Shown here: piece after piece, positions 1-8,972 of the stretch
Layout: each line of letters starts with the position of its first letter
Position numbering within the stretch: the first letter of the stretch is position 1
Source: Frankia sp. QA3
GTDB lineage: Bacteria > Actinomycetota > Actinomycetes > Frankiales > Frankiaceae
Direction of reading: 5' to 3'
DNA: 64,000 nucleotides
Assembly (NCBI RefSeq): GCF_000262465.1
Contig: NZ_CM001489.1
Location: 6,449,222 to 6,513,221, forward strand
Made by a program: the position numbers and the translations under genes
Notes under the pieces: model-generated
Seen by the model: only the letters and a program-made list of their open reading frames with translations
What the model was told of the DNA's origin: nothing
Database searches by the model: none

Positions 1-1797
1 GGCGCCGACGCCGAGCCCGACCCGCCGGGGCGAGCAGATCCGCTGGCCGCGGCGGTGGCCGACGTCGACCCCGCGGACGTGGTCGCCCTCTCCGACGTCC
101 TCGACGACCCCGGCCCGGAGATGTCCGCCGAGGGCCGCGTGCGGGTGCGCCGACTGGCCGCGGAGATCGCCGAGCTGCGCGGCCACGTCGGCGAGGGCCT
201 GCTCGACCTGCTGCACCGCGTCGTCGCCACGATCGGGCTGGACGTGGAGCTCACCGCCACCGAGGCGGCCGTGCGCGCCCGCCGTCAGGAGAACGTCGCG
301 GCCTTCCTCGACGTCGCCGCCGACTTCACCGACCCGGACGGGACGACCTCGCTGCACGCCTTCCTCGGCTTCCTGCGGGCCGCCCGGGAGCACGAGCGGG
401 GCCTCGACGTCACCGGCCCGTCCGGGGCGGACGCGATCGCCCTGATGACGATGCACCGTTCCAAGGGCCTGGAATGGGAGGTCGTCGCCGTGCCGAACCT
501 CAGCGAGCGGGTCTTCCCCGACGTCACCGTCCGGGACCAGTGGACGACCTCGCCCGGCGTGCTGCCCGTGCCGCTGCGGGGCGACGCCGCGGACCTGCCC
601 GCCTTCGAGGTCTCCGACCAGAAGGCGGACCTCGACGCCTTCGCGGCCGAGGTCCGCGCCTACGCCGAGCGGGAGGAGCGCCGGCTTGCCTACGTCGCGG
701 TGACCCGGGCGAAGTCGCTGCTGTTCGCCAGCGGGCACTGGTGGGGGCCGGCGCAGAAGCGTCCGCGCGGCGCGTCGGTCTTCCTGGCGGAGCTCGCCGA
801 GCACGCCCGCGGCGGCGGCGGGCGGGTCGACGTCTGGGCCCCACGGCCCGAGGAGAAGTCGAACCCGGCCCTGGCCACCCCGCGCCGTTTCGCCTGGCCG
901 ATCCCCTACGAACCGGAGCCCTTCGCCCGCCGCGTCGAGGCGGCCCGCGACGTCCTCGCCCGGCTCGAGGCGGCGCTCACCCCGCCCCCGCTCGGCGTCG
1001 GCGTCCCGGCGGACCCCACGGCCCCGGCCGGTCCGCCGGCGCCGACACCCTCCCGCGACGCCGCATCGGCGGTCCTCGGCGGCGCCGATCCGCCCGGGCT
1101 GACCGCGGCCGAGGGGGCGCTGCTCGCCGAGCTGGACCGCGAGGCGGAGCTGCTGCTCGCCGAGGAGCGGGCCGCCCGCGTCCCGCAGCTCGACGTGCCG
1201 ATGCCGGCGAACCTCACCGCGTCCGAGATCGTCCGGCTCCAGGCCGATCCGGCGGCGTTCGCCCGGGAGCTCGTCCGCCCGCTGCCGCGCCAGCCGGTCG
1301 CGGCAGCCCGCCGCGGCAGCCGTTTCCACGCCTGGGTGGAGGAACTGTTCGACCACCGGGCGCTGATCGACGCCGACGACCTGCCCGGCGCCCAGGACGC
1401 CGAGCTCACCGACGACGACCTGCGCTCGCTGCAGGAGGCGTTCCTGCGAACCCCGTACGGCTCGCGCCGGCCCGCCGCGATCGAGGAGCCCTTCGAGCTC
1501 CCCCTCGCCGGGCGGATCGTGCGCGGCCGCATCGACGCCGTCTACGACCTCGGTGGCGGTCGGTGGGAGGTGATCGACTGGAAGACCGGCCAGTCGCCCG
1601 CCGACGAGCTCCAGCTCGCCGTCTACCGGCTGGCCTGGGCTCGGCTGCGCGGCGTCGACCCGAGCGCCGTCGACGCCGCCTTCCTCTACGTCCGCACCGG
1701 CGCCGTCGTCCGCCCGCACCTGGTCACCGAGGACGAACTCGCCGCGCTGCTCGCTCCGCCCGCCCACCCACCTACCCCACCGCAACCACGGGCGTAG
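1..1797 (+). CDS. adnB: AdnB-like UvrD/RecB helicase-nuclease, C-terminal part
   Basis: This gene enters from the left edge, so its start and the Walker A half are not visible. The reading frame is open from base 1. The visible 598 residues carry the late superfamily I helicase motifs (MHRSKGLEWE near residue 150 and EERRLAYVAVTRAKS near 230). They are followed by a RecB-type PD-(D/E)XK nuclease: FHAWVEELF, then GRIDAVYDL, VIDWKTG and the QLAVY motif near the C-terminus. In actinobacteria this arrangement is typical of the AdnA/AdnB double-strand-break resection motor-nuclease, and AdnB is usually the downstream gene. The choice of AdnB over AdnA is inference. The 3' end overlaps the convergent MerR-PP2C gene by 26 bases. 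Confidence 0.8.
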   Translation, partial: GADAEPDPPGRADPLAAAVADVDPADVVALSDVLDDPGPEMSAEGRVRVRRLAAEIAELRGHVGEGLLDLLHRVVATIGLDVELTATEAAVRARRQENVAAFLDVAADFTDPDGTTSLHAFLGFLRAAREHERGLDVTGPSGADAIALMTMHRSKGLEWEVVAVPNLSERVFPDVTVRDQWTTSPGVLPVPLRGDAADLPAFEVSDQKADLDAFAAEVRAYAEREERRLAYVAVTRAKSLLFASGHWWGPAQKRPRGASVFLAELAEHARGGGGRVDVWAPRPEEKSNPALATPRRFAWPIPYEPEPFARRVEAARDVLARLEAALTPPPLGVGVPADPTAPAGPPAPTPSRDAASAVLGGADPPGLTAAEGALLAELDREAELLLAEERAARVPQLDVPMPANLTASEIVRLQADPAAFARELVRPLPRQPVAAARRGSRFHAWVEELFDHRALIDADDLPGAQDAELTDDDLRSLQEAFLRTPYGSRRPAAIEEPFELPLAGRIVRGRIDAVYDLGGGRWEVIDWKTGQSPADELQLAVYRLAWARLRGVDPSAVDAAFLYVRTGAVVRPHLVTEDELAALLAPPAHPPTPPQPRA

Positions 1798-2923
1798 CGT
1801 TCGCCGGGACGACGTCGGCCACCACGCAGCTGACGTTGTCCGCGCCCCCGGAGCCGTTCGCCAGGGCGACGAGCTCGCGGACCGCCTGCTCCGGCTCCGC
1901 CGCCGTGACCAGCACCCGGCGCAGCGCCGCCGCCGGCACGGCACCGGACAGCCCGTCGGAGCACAGCAGGTAGCGGTCGCCGCGGCGCACCTCGTGCAGC
2001 CCGATGTCGGGGAAGGTCGCTGCGCTGCCGTCCAGCGCGCGCAGCAGGAGGAGCCGCTGCGGGTGGGTTGCCGCCTCCTCCGGGCGAAGGCGCCCGTCCT
2101 CCACCATCGACCGGACGAACGTGTGGTCGTGGGTGATCTGCCGCAGCTCGCCGCCGCGCAACAGGTAGGCGCGCGAGTCGCCGATGTGGACGAGCGCCAG
2201 GGCCGATCCGGTCCACAACATGGCGGTCAGCGTCGTCCCGACCGCGTGCGAGGCCGCGGCGGAATCGGGGTGGACGAGCTCCTGGACGGCCCGGTTCGCC
2301 CGCGCGACCGCGTCGGCGAGGAAGCCGAGCAGCTCCCCGGGCGGGATGGGGGCGGCCTCCAGCCGCGCCAGGGCGTCGACGGCCGCCGCACCGGCCGCGG
2401 CGCCGCCGGCACCGAAGCCGTCGGCGACGGCGAGCACGGTGGAGCCGGCGTGCACCGCATCCTGGTTGCTCGGGCGGACGAGGCCCCGGTCCGTCAGCGC
2501 GGCGTGCCGCAGCGTCAGCAGGGAGGCCGGGACGGGGGTGGGGGCTACGGTCGCGGGTGGGGTGATCGGGTGCGGGTCGGACATGTCGACAGCCCTTCGG
2601 GAAAGGTGTTCGACGAGGACGGCGGCCAGGTCGCGGCGGGCGGCGGTGTCGGCCTCGGTCTCGGCCCAGAACGCACCCACCTCGCGGGCCGCGGCGGGCC
2701 CGTCGAGTTCGCAGACCCGTCGGATGCGCGCGAGCGGCATCCCCAGCCGGCGCAGCCAGGCCACCAGCCGGGCCTGTTCGAGCTGCTCCGGGGCGTAGCG
2801 GCGGTAGCCCGTCACCGGGTCGACCTGCCGTGGACGAAGCAACCCGAGCTCGTCGTAGAGCCGAAGCGCCTTCGGGGACAGCCGGCTGCGCCGGGCGAAC
2901 TCCCCGATCGTCAGCAGAGCCAT
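1772..2923 (-). CDS. MerR-type regulator fused to a PP2C protein phosphatase
   Basis: The protein has 383 residues. It opens with a MerR winged helix (TIGEFARRSRLSPKALRLYDELGLL, written here across residues 4 to about 28) and continues with an effector-side helix to about residue 110. A PP2C Ser/Thr phosphatase follows, with SNQDAVH, VADGFGAGG, VGTTLTAM, HIGDSRAYLLR, LCSDGLSG and ADNVSCVV, so the metal-binding aspartates are present. The ATG at 2923 was chosen because GAGGAGG lies about eight bases upstream. The likely role is a DNA-binding regulator whose phosphatase part acts on Ser/Thr-phosphorylated partners; its target is unknown. The two domains share one frame with no break. The gene converges on and overlaps the helicase-nuclease gene. 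Confidence 0.85.
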   Translation of the reverse strand: MALLTIGEFARRSRLSPKALRLYDELGLLRPRQVDPVTGYRRYAPEQLEQARLVAWLRRLGMPLARIRRVCELDGPAAAREVGAFWAETEADTAARRDLAAVLVEHLSRRAVDMSDPHPITPPATVAPTPVPASLLTLRHAALTDRGLVRPSNQDAVHAGSTVLAVADGFGAGGAAAGAAAVDALARLEAAPIPPGELLGFLADAVARANRAVQELVHPDSAAASHAVGTTLTAMLWTGSALALVHIGDSRAYLLRGGELRQITHDHTFVRSMVEDGRLRPEEAATHPQRLLLLRALDGSAATFPDIGLHEVRRGDRYLLCSDGLSGAVPAAALRRVLVTAAEPEQAVRELVALANGSGGADNVSCVVADVVPANATPVVAVG

Positions 2924-3027
2924 CGCGGCCGCCTCCTCGTACCGGGCACGGCGCCCGGCAGCGGCCATGCTCCGGCCTGCCCAAGGGGCAAGGTCAAGCC
3001 CGGCCGCACCGATCGCGGCCGGCCGGG

Positions 3028-3819
3028 TCAGATCGGCTGGTCGGCCAGGTCGACCAGCAGGGCCCGGTGGTCGGAGATCTCCGCGCGCCGGCACTGGACG
3101 GCGATGACGTCGCCCACCGGTCCGCGGGACAACACGTGATCAAGCTGGACGCGGGGGGCGTGCGCGGGATACGTCGGGGTGACCGCCAGCCGTCGCCAGC
3201 GGGTCAGCGTCGCCGGCAGGCGCCCGGGCAGATTCAGGTCCCCGAGCACGATCAGCGGGCCGTCGAGGTCGGCGAGGCGCCGGGCCAGCCGCAGCAGCTG
3301 CATCGCGTTCCACACGGGGACGAACGACAGGTGAGTGTTCACGACGGTGAGCGGCCCATCGGGCGCGTCGATCCGGGCGGCGACCGCGACCCGCGGCTCG
3401 TCGTCCAGCATGATCAGCCGCCCTGGTCCGTTCGGGCCGCCCGGAATCGCGATGGGGGAGCGGATCGGGGCCCGGCCGAGGTCGATCACTCGCCACTCGC
3501 GGACCGGCAGCAGGCTGATCAGCGCGATGCCGTAGGCCGGTTCGCCGGGCACGCGGGCGCCGTCGGCGGGCCGCCAGCCGGTCCCCGGCGTGCCGAACAC
3601 GGTCGGGACGAACCGCCAGTTCCCGTCGGCGGCCCCGAGCGCCGCCGCCGCCTCGGCGGCCAGGTCGATTCCGCCGGATCGCGGCTGGTCGAGATCGACC
3701 TCCTGCAGCCCGAGCACGTCCGCGCCCAGCCCGGCGACGGCCGTGGTGAAGCGTTGCGACTCGACCCGGCCGTCGGCGAGGGACAGGCCGTGCATCACGT
3801 TGAAGGAGCCCAGCCGCAC
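3028..3819 (-). CDS. Endonuclease/exonuclease/phosphatase (EEP) family hydrolase
   Basis: The 263-residue protein has the order of motifs of the EEP (DNase I-like) fold: RLGSFNVMHG at the N-terminus, LGLQEVDLDQ near residue 40 with the metal-binding glutamate, VVNTHLSFVP near 160, VLGDLNLPG near 190 and the terminal SDHRALLVDL with the catalytic Asp-His. The fold covers nucleases, inositol-phosphate phosphatases and sphingomyelinases, so the substrate cannot be read from the sequence. There is no signal peptide or membrane segment, which suggests a cytoplasmic enzyme. The start is GTG at 3819. It lies on the same strand as the upstream PucR regulator with an 85-base gap. Confidence 0.8.
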   Translation of the reverse strand: MRLGSFNVMHGLSLADGRVESQRFTTAVAGLGADVLGLQEVDLDQPRSGGIDLAAEAAAALGAADGNWRFVPTVFGTPGTGWRPADGARVPGEPAYGIALISLLPVREWRVIDLGRAPIRSPIAIPGGPNGPGRLIMLDDEPRVAVAARIDAPDGPLTVVNTHLSFVPVWNAMQLLRLARRLADLDGPLIVLGDLNLPGRLPATLTRWRRLAVTPTYPAHAPRVQLDHVLSRGPVGDVIAVQCRRAEISDHRALLVDLADQPI

Positions 3820-3904
3820 GCCTGGACCGTACCGGATCGGACGGTCACGGACGGCCGGGCGGCGCGAGGGCGCTGGGCCTCGCCGCCGGTTGGCCGGCCG
3901 GGTG

Positions 3905-5422
3905 TCAGTGCCTGGCCGCGGCGCCCGCCGGTGGGGCCGGCCGGACCGGCTCGTCCAGCCCGGCTCCGCCGTCCGAAGCTGCCGCGGGTTCGGCGCGGGT
4001 GGCGGTGGCGCCGGCGCGCAGCACCAGCTCGAGGTCGAAGCGGACGTCGGGATCCTCCAGGCACGGCCCGAACAGCTCGCGGAGCTGGTTGACCCGGTAC
4101 CGGACGGTCTGTGGATGGATGTGCAGCCGCTCGGCGATCAGCCCGCGCTGCCCTCGTAGTGACAGCCAGTGCAGCAGGGTCTCGGCCAGCCGATCCCGGG
4201 TCCGGCTCGGCAGGCCGTCGAGGGGGGCGAGCAGCCGGGCCGCCAGATCCGTCACGAGACCCGGGTCGCGGGCGAGCACCAGCGCGCTGAGGTGCTCGTC
4301 GGTGAACAGCGGATCGGCGGCGCCCGCGCCGGCGAGCCGGCCGGCGCTGCGCGCGTCGCGGGCGAACCGGGCCCGGGCGGCGCTCGCCTTGGCCTGGCCC
4401 CACGGCACCGCCGGTCCCACCACCGCGGCCAGGCCCGCCAGCCGCTTCACCAGGGCAGCCCGCGCCGGACCGCGTTCCACCGAGCCCACGAACAGCCAGG
4501 TGTCCTGGCCCTGCACGGCCCGCGGGCAGTCCGCGGGCAGCAGGAACGGCTCGGTGCGACCGGGCGCGGGCGCCGTCGGCGCGTGCCCGGTCGGGACGTG
4601 CCCGGTCGGGACGTGCCCGGTCGGGACGTGCCCGGTCGGGACGTGCCCGGTCGGGACGTGCCCGGTCGGGACGTGCCCGGTCGGGACGTGCCCGGTCGGG
4701 ACGTGCCCGGTCGGGACGTGCCCGGCTGGGACGTGCCCGGCTGGGACGGCCACAGTCGGCTCGCGCCCGGCAATTGGTTGCGGATCGGGCCGTGCCGGGA
4801 TGAGGACGGCGGCCAGCCGACGGGGCAGCCGCACGCTGGCCGCGTCGGCGACCTGCGCGACGGCGTCCGCGGGAGCACCGGTGAGCAGCATCTCGCCGAT
4901 GCGGTCGAGCAGCCGCTCCCGCTCGCCGCCCGCCGCGAACTGCTCGGCGGCGTAGCCCTCGGCGGAGGCCGCGGAGATGCCGTCGATGTAGGCGAACATC
5001 ATCTCGGCAAGGGAGACCAGGCCCGCCGCGTCGACGCCGCCATGGCGCACCGCCGCCTCGCCGAAGCGCCGCCAGGAGACGCGGGCACCGACCCGGTAGG
5101 CGCTGAGCAGGTTGTCCAGCGACCGGCCCGAATGGACCTCGCCGCGGCCGAGCCGGACGTACACCTCACGGCTGGCGGCGAGGTCCGGGGCGCAGTGCGG
5201 GCCGGCCTCGACCACGGTGAGGAAGCGGTGCAGGGCCTCGGCGACCCCGCGGCGCACGCCGCGACCGAACCCGCCCTCCAGCGGGCGGGCGTAGGCGGGC
5301 ACCTCGCGGGCGATCGCCGCCATGATCTCTTCGCCCAGCGAGTCAACTTCCGCGGCGAGGGTCTCGGGTAGACCGGCCGGAAACTGTCTCATGGGAACAG
5401 TCTGCCGATTGGTGGTCGCCAT
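3905..5422 (-). CDS. PucR/CdaR-type transcriptional regulator with repeat insert
   Basis: The protein has 505 residues. Its N-terminal helical region (roughly 20-160) resembles the RsbRD-like domain of PucR-family regulators. The C-terminus holds the PucR helix-turn-helix: LSLRGQRGLIAERLHIHPQ then TVRYRVNQLRELFG. Between them, around residues 220-280, sits a pentapeptide repeat GHVPT encoded by a 15-bp DNA repeat. The family usually lacks this insert, which is probably a linker between the sensing half and the GGDEF-like middle part. The ATG at 5422 follows a GAGG; a second in-frame ATG at 5392 is possible. The gene is divergent from the small membrane protein at 5492. Its target genes are unknown. 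Confidence 0.85.
   Translation of the reverse strand: MATTNRQTVPMRQFPAGLPETLAAEVDSLGEEIMAAIAREVPAYARPLEGGFGRGVRRGVAEALHRFLTVVEAGPHCAPDLAASREVYVRLGRGEVHSGRSLDNLLSAYRVGARVSWRRFGEAAVRHGGVDAAGLVSLAEMMFAYIDGISAASAEGYAAEQFAAGGERERLLDRIGEMLLTGAPADAVAQVADAASVRLPRRLAAVLIPARPDPQPIAGREPTVAVPAGHVPAGHVPTGHVPTGHVPTGHVPTGHVPTGHVPTGHVPTGHVPTGHVPTGHAPTAPAPGRTEPFLLPADCPRAVQGQDTWLFVGSVERGPARAALVKRLAGLAAVVGPAVPWGQAKASAARARFARDARSAGRLAGAGAADPLFTDEHLSALVLARDPGLVTDLAARLLAPLDGLPSRTRDRLAETLLHWLSLRGQRGLIAERLHIHPQTVRYRVNQLRELFGPCLEDPDVRFDLELVLRAGATATRAEPAAASDGGAGLDEPVRPAPPAGAAARH
4576..4740. repeat. 15-bp tandem repeat, nine identical copies plus flanking variants
   Basis: The unit TCGGGACGTGCCCGG occurs nine times without a mismatch from 4591 to 4725. 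It is flanked by one variant unit at 4576-4590 and one at 4726-4740. Read on the minus strand it encodes GHVPT repeats inside the PucR-type regulator and keeps its frame. Identity of all nine units at third codon positions indicates recent expansion by slippage or recombination. Confidence 0.97.
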
Positions 5423-5491
5423 TTCCCGCACCTCGTCACCCGAGCCGGGCCGCTCGTGGTCGTCGATCGTCCCAGCCGGCAGAATCGGCCC

Positions 5492-5863
5492 GTGGACGCT
5501 CTGACCGGCATCATCAGCGCTCTGATTACTGGCGTGATCATAGGGTTGCTGGGGCGGGCCGTCGTTCCCCGGTCCCGGCGCGCCCCGATCGGCTGCGTGA
5601 TGACCATCCTGCTCGGCCTGCTCGGCGCGGCCCTCGGGCTGGTGGTGGCCGCGGCGATCGACGCCAGCCCCCTGGTGACCCTGGTCCTGCAGGTCGCGAT
5701 CGCCGCCACGCTGGTCTTTCTGGTCTCCGCGGTCGGCGCGCCCGGCCGGGCGGCGAGTTCCGCCGCGCGGCGCCGCGGCGCCCCGGGCCGCGATCGCGCG
5801 GCGCCGCGGGCCGGCGGTCGGCGTCGCGCGCGCGATCGTCGGGGTGCGGCGCGTGGGTGGTGA
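5492..5863 (+). CDS. GlsB/YeaQ/YmgE-family small membrane protein
   Basis: The 123-residue protein has three hydrophobic segments within the first 85 residues: IISALITGVIIGLLGRAVV, then a stretch around TILLGLLGAALGLVVAA, then VTLVLQVAIAATLVFLV. The GxxIGLLGR pattern and the glycine-rich helices match the transglycosylase-associated/GlsB stress-response membrane family. The tail from about residue 88 is a basic Arg/Ala/Gly-rich region. The GTG at 5492 was chosen because it places the first helix at the N-terminus; no strong ribosome site is visible. It is divergent from the PucR regulator. The function of the family is poorly defined. Confidence 0.65.
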   Translation: MDALTGIISALITGVIIGLLGRAVVPRSRRAPIGCVMTILLGLLGAALGLVVAAAIDASPLVTLVLQVAIAATLVFLVSAVGAPGRAASSAARRRGAPGRDRAAPRAGGRRRARDRRGAARGW

Positions 5864-6120
5864 GCGCCGGCCGCCGGGCGGCTTGGTCGGCGGCCGGCGC
5901 GGCCCCGTATCGGCTCGCGGGCCGGGGCCGGGTGCTCGGATGCGGGCCTCCGTTCGTGGGACCGCCCGGCACCGGTGGCGTACCCCGGTCCGCGCGCGCT
6001 TTGACGAGCGCGTCACCCCGCCGGCGAGCGCGCCTCGGAATGCGTCGGCGGATGGCGCAAAGCCGGCTGGTGGCCTTCTTCGCCACCGGGCCGGGTCGGC
6101 GGGCAGTAGCGTGGGCAACT

Positions 6121-7464
6121 GTGTCCTCGCCTAGAGAACCCGGTCCGGTCGGCACCGCCGCGGTGAGGTCGGCCCTGCCGGCATCCTCCTATCCGATCGA
6201 GCGGACCCGGCTCGACAACGGCCTGCGGGTCCTGCTCGCTCCCGACCGCACGGCGCCGGTGGTGGCCGTCTCCGTGCACTACGACGTGGGCTTCCGGTCC
6301 GAGCCCGAAGGCCGCACAGGTTTCGCCCACCTGTTCGAGCACCTGATGTTCCAGGGCAGTGCGAACGTGGGGAAGGCGGAACATCCCAAGCACGTCCAGG
6401 CCGCCGGTGGAATCTTCAACGGCTCTACGCACCCCGACTACACGGACTATTTCGAGCTGCTGCCGGCCGGGGCGCTCGAACTGGCCCTGTTCCTCGAGGC
6501 GGACCGGATGCGGGCGCCGAAGATCACCCGGCAGAACCTCGACAACCAGATCGCCGTGGTGCAGGAGGAGATCCGGGTCAACGTCCTGAACCGGCCGTAC
6601 GGCGGATTTCCCTGGATCAAACTGCCGCCGGTGGCGTTCGACACCTTTCCCAACGCACACAACGGTTACGGGGATTTCTCCGAGTTGGAGGCGGCCAGCC
6701 TCGACGACGCGGAGGACTTCTTCGACAAGTACTACGCCCCCGGCAACGCCGTGCTCACCATCGTCGGCGACTTCGACCCCGGCGAGGCGCTGACGTTCGT
6801 CGACCGCTACTTCGGCGACATCCCCGCCCGCACTGTGCCGCCGCGGGCAAGCTTCGCGGAGCCGGTGCCCACGGCGGAGCGCCGGGCGGTGCTCACCGAT
6901 CCGCTCGCCCCCCGCGCGGCGCTCGCGGTCGGCTACCGCGTCCCCGACCCGATCGCCGACCTGCCCACCTACCTCGCCTACTACCTGCTGACCGAGGTGC
7001 TCAGCGACGGCGACGCCAGCCGCCTGGAGCGCCGGCTGGTCCAGAAGGACCGCTCGGTCATCGGGGTCAGCACCTACCTGGGCACGTTCGGCAACCCGTT
7101 CGAGCAGCGCGACCCGCTGCTGCTCACCCTGGAGGCCCGCCAGTCCGAGGAGTCCAGCGCCGACGTGGTCCTCGCGGCCGTCGACGAGGAGCTCGCCCGG
7201 CTCGCGGGGGACGGCCTGGAGGACGGCGAGCTGGAGCGGGTTCAGGCCCGGGTGGCCTCCTCGCTGCTGCGCGAGGCCGACGACGCGCTCGGCCGCGCGC
7301 TGGCCATGGCCGTGCACGAGCTGCACCGCGGCCGGCCCGAGCTGGTGAACGAACTGCCGGCGGAGCTGTCCGCCGTCACCGGCGAGGCGGTCGCCGCCGC
7401 CGCCGGGTCCCTGCTCGAACAGGGCCGTTCGGTCCTGGAGCTGCACGCCGGCGCCGCCTCATGA
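6121..7464 (+). CDS. M16-family zinc peptidase, catalytic subunit
   Basis: The 447-residue protein carries the inverted zinc motif HLFEH (H70, E73, H74) and the distal glutamate in VVQEEIR near residue 150, so it should bind zinc and cleave peptides. The second half is the usual M16 C-terminal domain (SRLERRLVQKDRSV near 300). The family normally works as a clamshell of two homologous halves, either fused or as two subunits; here the partner is the next gene. Starts GTG 6121 and GTG 6163 are both in frame; 6121 is the more complete choice. Its TGA overlaps the ATG of the partner by four bases, so translation is probably coupled. No signal peptide is evident. Confidence 0.9.
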   Translation: MSSPREPGPVGTAAVRSALPASSYPIERTRLDNGLRVLLAPDRTAPVVAVSVHYDVGFRSEPEGRTGFAHLFEHLMFQGSANVGKAEHPKHVQAAGGIFNGSTHPDYTDYFELLPAGALELALFLEADRMRAPKITRQNLDNQIAVVQEEIRVNVLNRPYGGFPWIKLPPVAFDTFPNAHNGYGDFSELEAASLDDAEDFFDKYYAPGNAVLTIVGDFDPGEALTFVDRYFGDIPARTVPPRASFAEPVPTAERRAVLTDPLAPRAALAVGYRVPDPIADLPTYLAYYLLTEVLSDGDASRLERRLVQKDRSVIGVSTYLGTFGNPFEQRDPLLLTLEARQSEESSADVVLAAVDEELARLAGDGLEDGELERVQARVASSLLREADDALGRALAMAVHELHRGRPELVNELPAELSAVTGEAVAAAAGSLLEQGRSVLELHAGAAS

Positions 7465-8855
7465 TCGGGAGTGCTGTGACCTCGACTTCGACGAACTCCG
7501 CGAGCCCGGTGCCGCCGGCGGCGACCGCCATCCCGGCCGCCCCGGCGGGCGTGATCCCCGCCGTCCGGCCGACCGAGCCGGCGGCGCTGCCCGCCGTCAC
7601 CGACCACACCCTCGACAACGGGCTGCGGGTGCTGGTGGTGCAACGGGGCAGCGTGCCGATCGTCGAGGTGCGCCTTCGCATCCCGTTCGCCGGGCTCGGC
7701 CCCGTGCACCAGGCTCGGGCGGAGGTGCTGGCGGAGACCCTGTTCACCGGGTCGCGCCGGCTCGACCGGGTGGGGCTCGCCACCGAGGTCCAGCGCCTCG
7801 GCGGCTCGCTGTCCACGGGGGTCGACAGCGACCGGCTCGCCGTCGTCGGCTCCGCGCTCGCGGTGAACCTCGAGCCGCTGCTGGAGATCATGGCCGACGT
7901 GCTGCTCGGCGCCACCTACCCTGACGACGAGGTCGCCGGCGAGCGCGACCGGATCGTCGAGGACACCGCGGTCGCCCGTAGCCAGCCCGCCGTGATCGCC
8001 CGCGAGGCCCTGCTCGGGCGGCTGTTCGGCGACCACCCCTACGCCACCGCCATCCCCGACCCGGACGTGGTCGGGCAGGTCGGCCCGGCGGACGTGCGCG
8101 CTCTGCACGCCGAGCGGGTCTCGCCGGCCGGGGCCATCCTCACCCTCGTCGGCGACGTGTCGCCCGAGCGGGCGCTGGCCGCGGTCACCGCGGCGCTCGG
8201 CGACTGGTCGGGGCGGCCCGCGCCGAGCGCGCCGCCGCTGCCCGAGCTGCGCACCGGCCCGATCGTCATCGTGGACCGCCCCGGCGCCGTGCAGACGAAC
8301 ATCCGCCTCGGCGGGGCGGCCCTGGACCGTTCCCTCCCCGGCTACCCGGCGCAGCGGCTGGCCAGCACGATCTTCGGGGGGTACTTCAGCTCCCGGCTGG
8401 TCAACAACATCCGCGAGGACAAGGGCTACACCTATTCGCCGCGCAGCTCGATCGACCACTACCAGGTCGGATCGCGCTTCACCGTCGCCGCGGACGTCGC
8501 CACCGAGGTGACCGGCCCGGCCCTGCTGGAGATCCTCTACGAGCTCGGCCGGCTGGCGGTGCTCCCGCCGACTCAGGACGAGCTCGACGCGGCCCGCCAG
8601 TACGCCGTCGGCACGCTCGCCATCGGCAGCGCCACCGCCGCGGGGCTTGCCTCGACGCTGTCCGCGCTGGCCGGCGTCGGCATCGGTGTGGAGTACCTGC
8701 GCGACCACCCGCGGGCGCTGGCCGAGGTGACGGCCGCCGACGTCCAGGCCGTCGCGGCCGACCTGCTGGCGCCCACCGGGCTGGTCACGGTGCTCGTCGG
8801 CGACAAGGCCAAGATCACCCGCGCGGTGGGGGCGCTCGGGCTGATCGAGTCCTGA
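7461..8855 (+). CDS. M16-family peptidase, non-catalytic partner
   Basis: The 464-residue protein aligns by pattern with M16 peptidases (HTLDNGLRVLVVQRG near residue 50) but at the zinc site has RAEVLAETLFTGS, without HxxEH. It keeps the glycine- and Arg/Tyr-containing loop NNIREDKGYTYSPRSS near 315-330, which in heterodimeric M16 enzymes contacts substrate from the non-catalytic half. It therefore most likely pairs with the product of the preceding gene, as in mitochondrial processing peptidase and bacterial two-subunit M16 enzymes. The first 40 residues are Ala/Pro/Thr-rich and might be linker or mis-assigned leader. The start ATG at 7461 overlaps the upstream stop. Confidence 0.9.
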   Translation: MIGSAVTSTSTNSASPVPPAATAIPAAPAGVIPAVRPTEPAALPAVTDHTLDNGLRVLVVQRGSVPIVEVRLRIPFAGLGPVHQARAEVLAETLFTGSRRLDRVGLATEVQRLGGSLSTGVDSDRLAVVGSALAVNLEPLLEIMADVLLGATYPDDEVAGERDRIVEDTAVARSQPAVIAREALLGRLFGDHPYATAIPDPDVVGQVGPADVRALHAERVSPAGAILTLVGDVSPERALAAVTAALGDWSGRPAPSAPPLPELRTGPIVIVDRPGAVQTNIRLGGAALDRSLPGYPAQRLASTIFGGYFSSRLVNNIREDKGYTYSPRSSIDHYQVGSRFTVAADVATEVTGPALLEILYELGRLAVLPPTQDELDAARQYAVGTLAIGSATAAGLASTLSALAGVGIGVEYLRDHPRALAEVTAADVQAVAADLLAPTGLVTVLVGDKAKITRAVGALGLIES

Positions 8856-8891
8856 CGCGGCCCGCCCGGCCGGGCGAGGCGTGCGTGCCAG

Positions 8892-8925
8892 CCCGCCGGG
8901 CGGCGATGAGCGCTCGCCCGGCGGG
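8892..8925. terminator. Bidirectional intrinsic terminator
   Basis: An 11-bp perfect GC stem (8892-8902 with 8915-8925) and a 12-base loop sit between the convergent M16 partner and GAF-ANTAR genes. There is no T-run, as is common in high-GC actinobacteria. Confidence 0.6.
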
Positions 8926-8972
8926 TGTCGCGGCCGGTTGATCGACGTGCGCCCGCGGGGTCCGGCGGTCGG

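Noticed and set aside
4576..4740. The 15-bp array as a CRISPR
   Set aside because: The units are contiguous with no spacers and lie inside a coding frame. The same applies to the 21-, 23- and 18-bp arrays elsewhere in the window.
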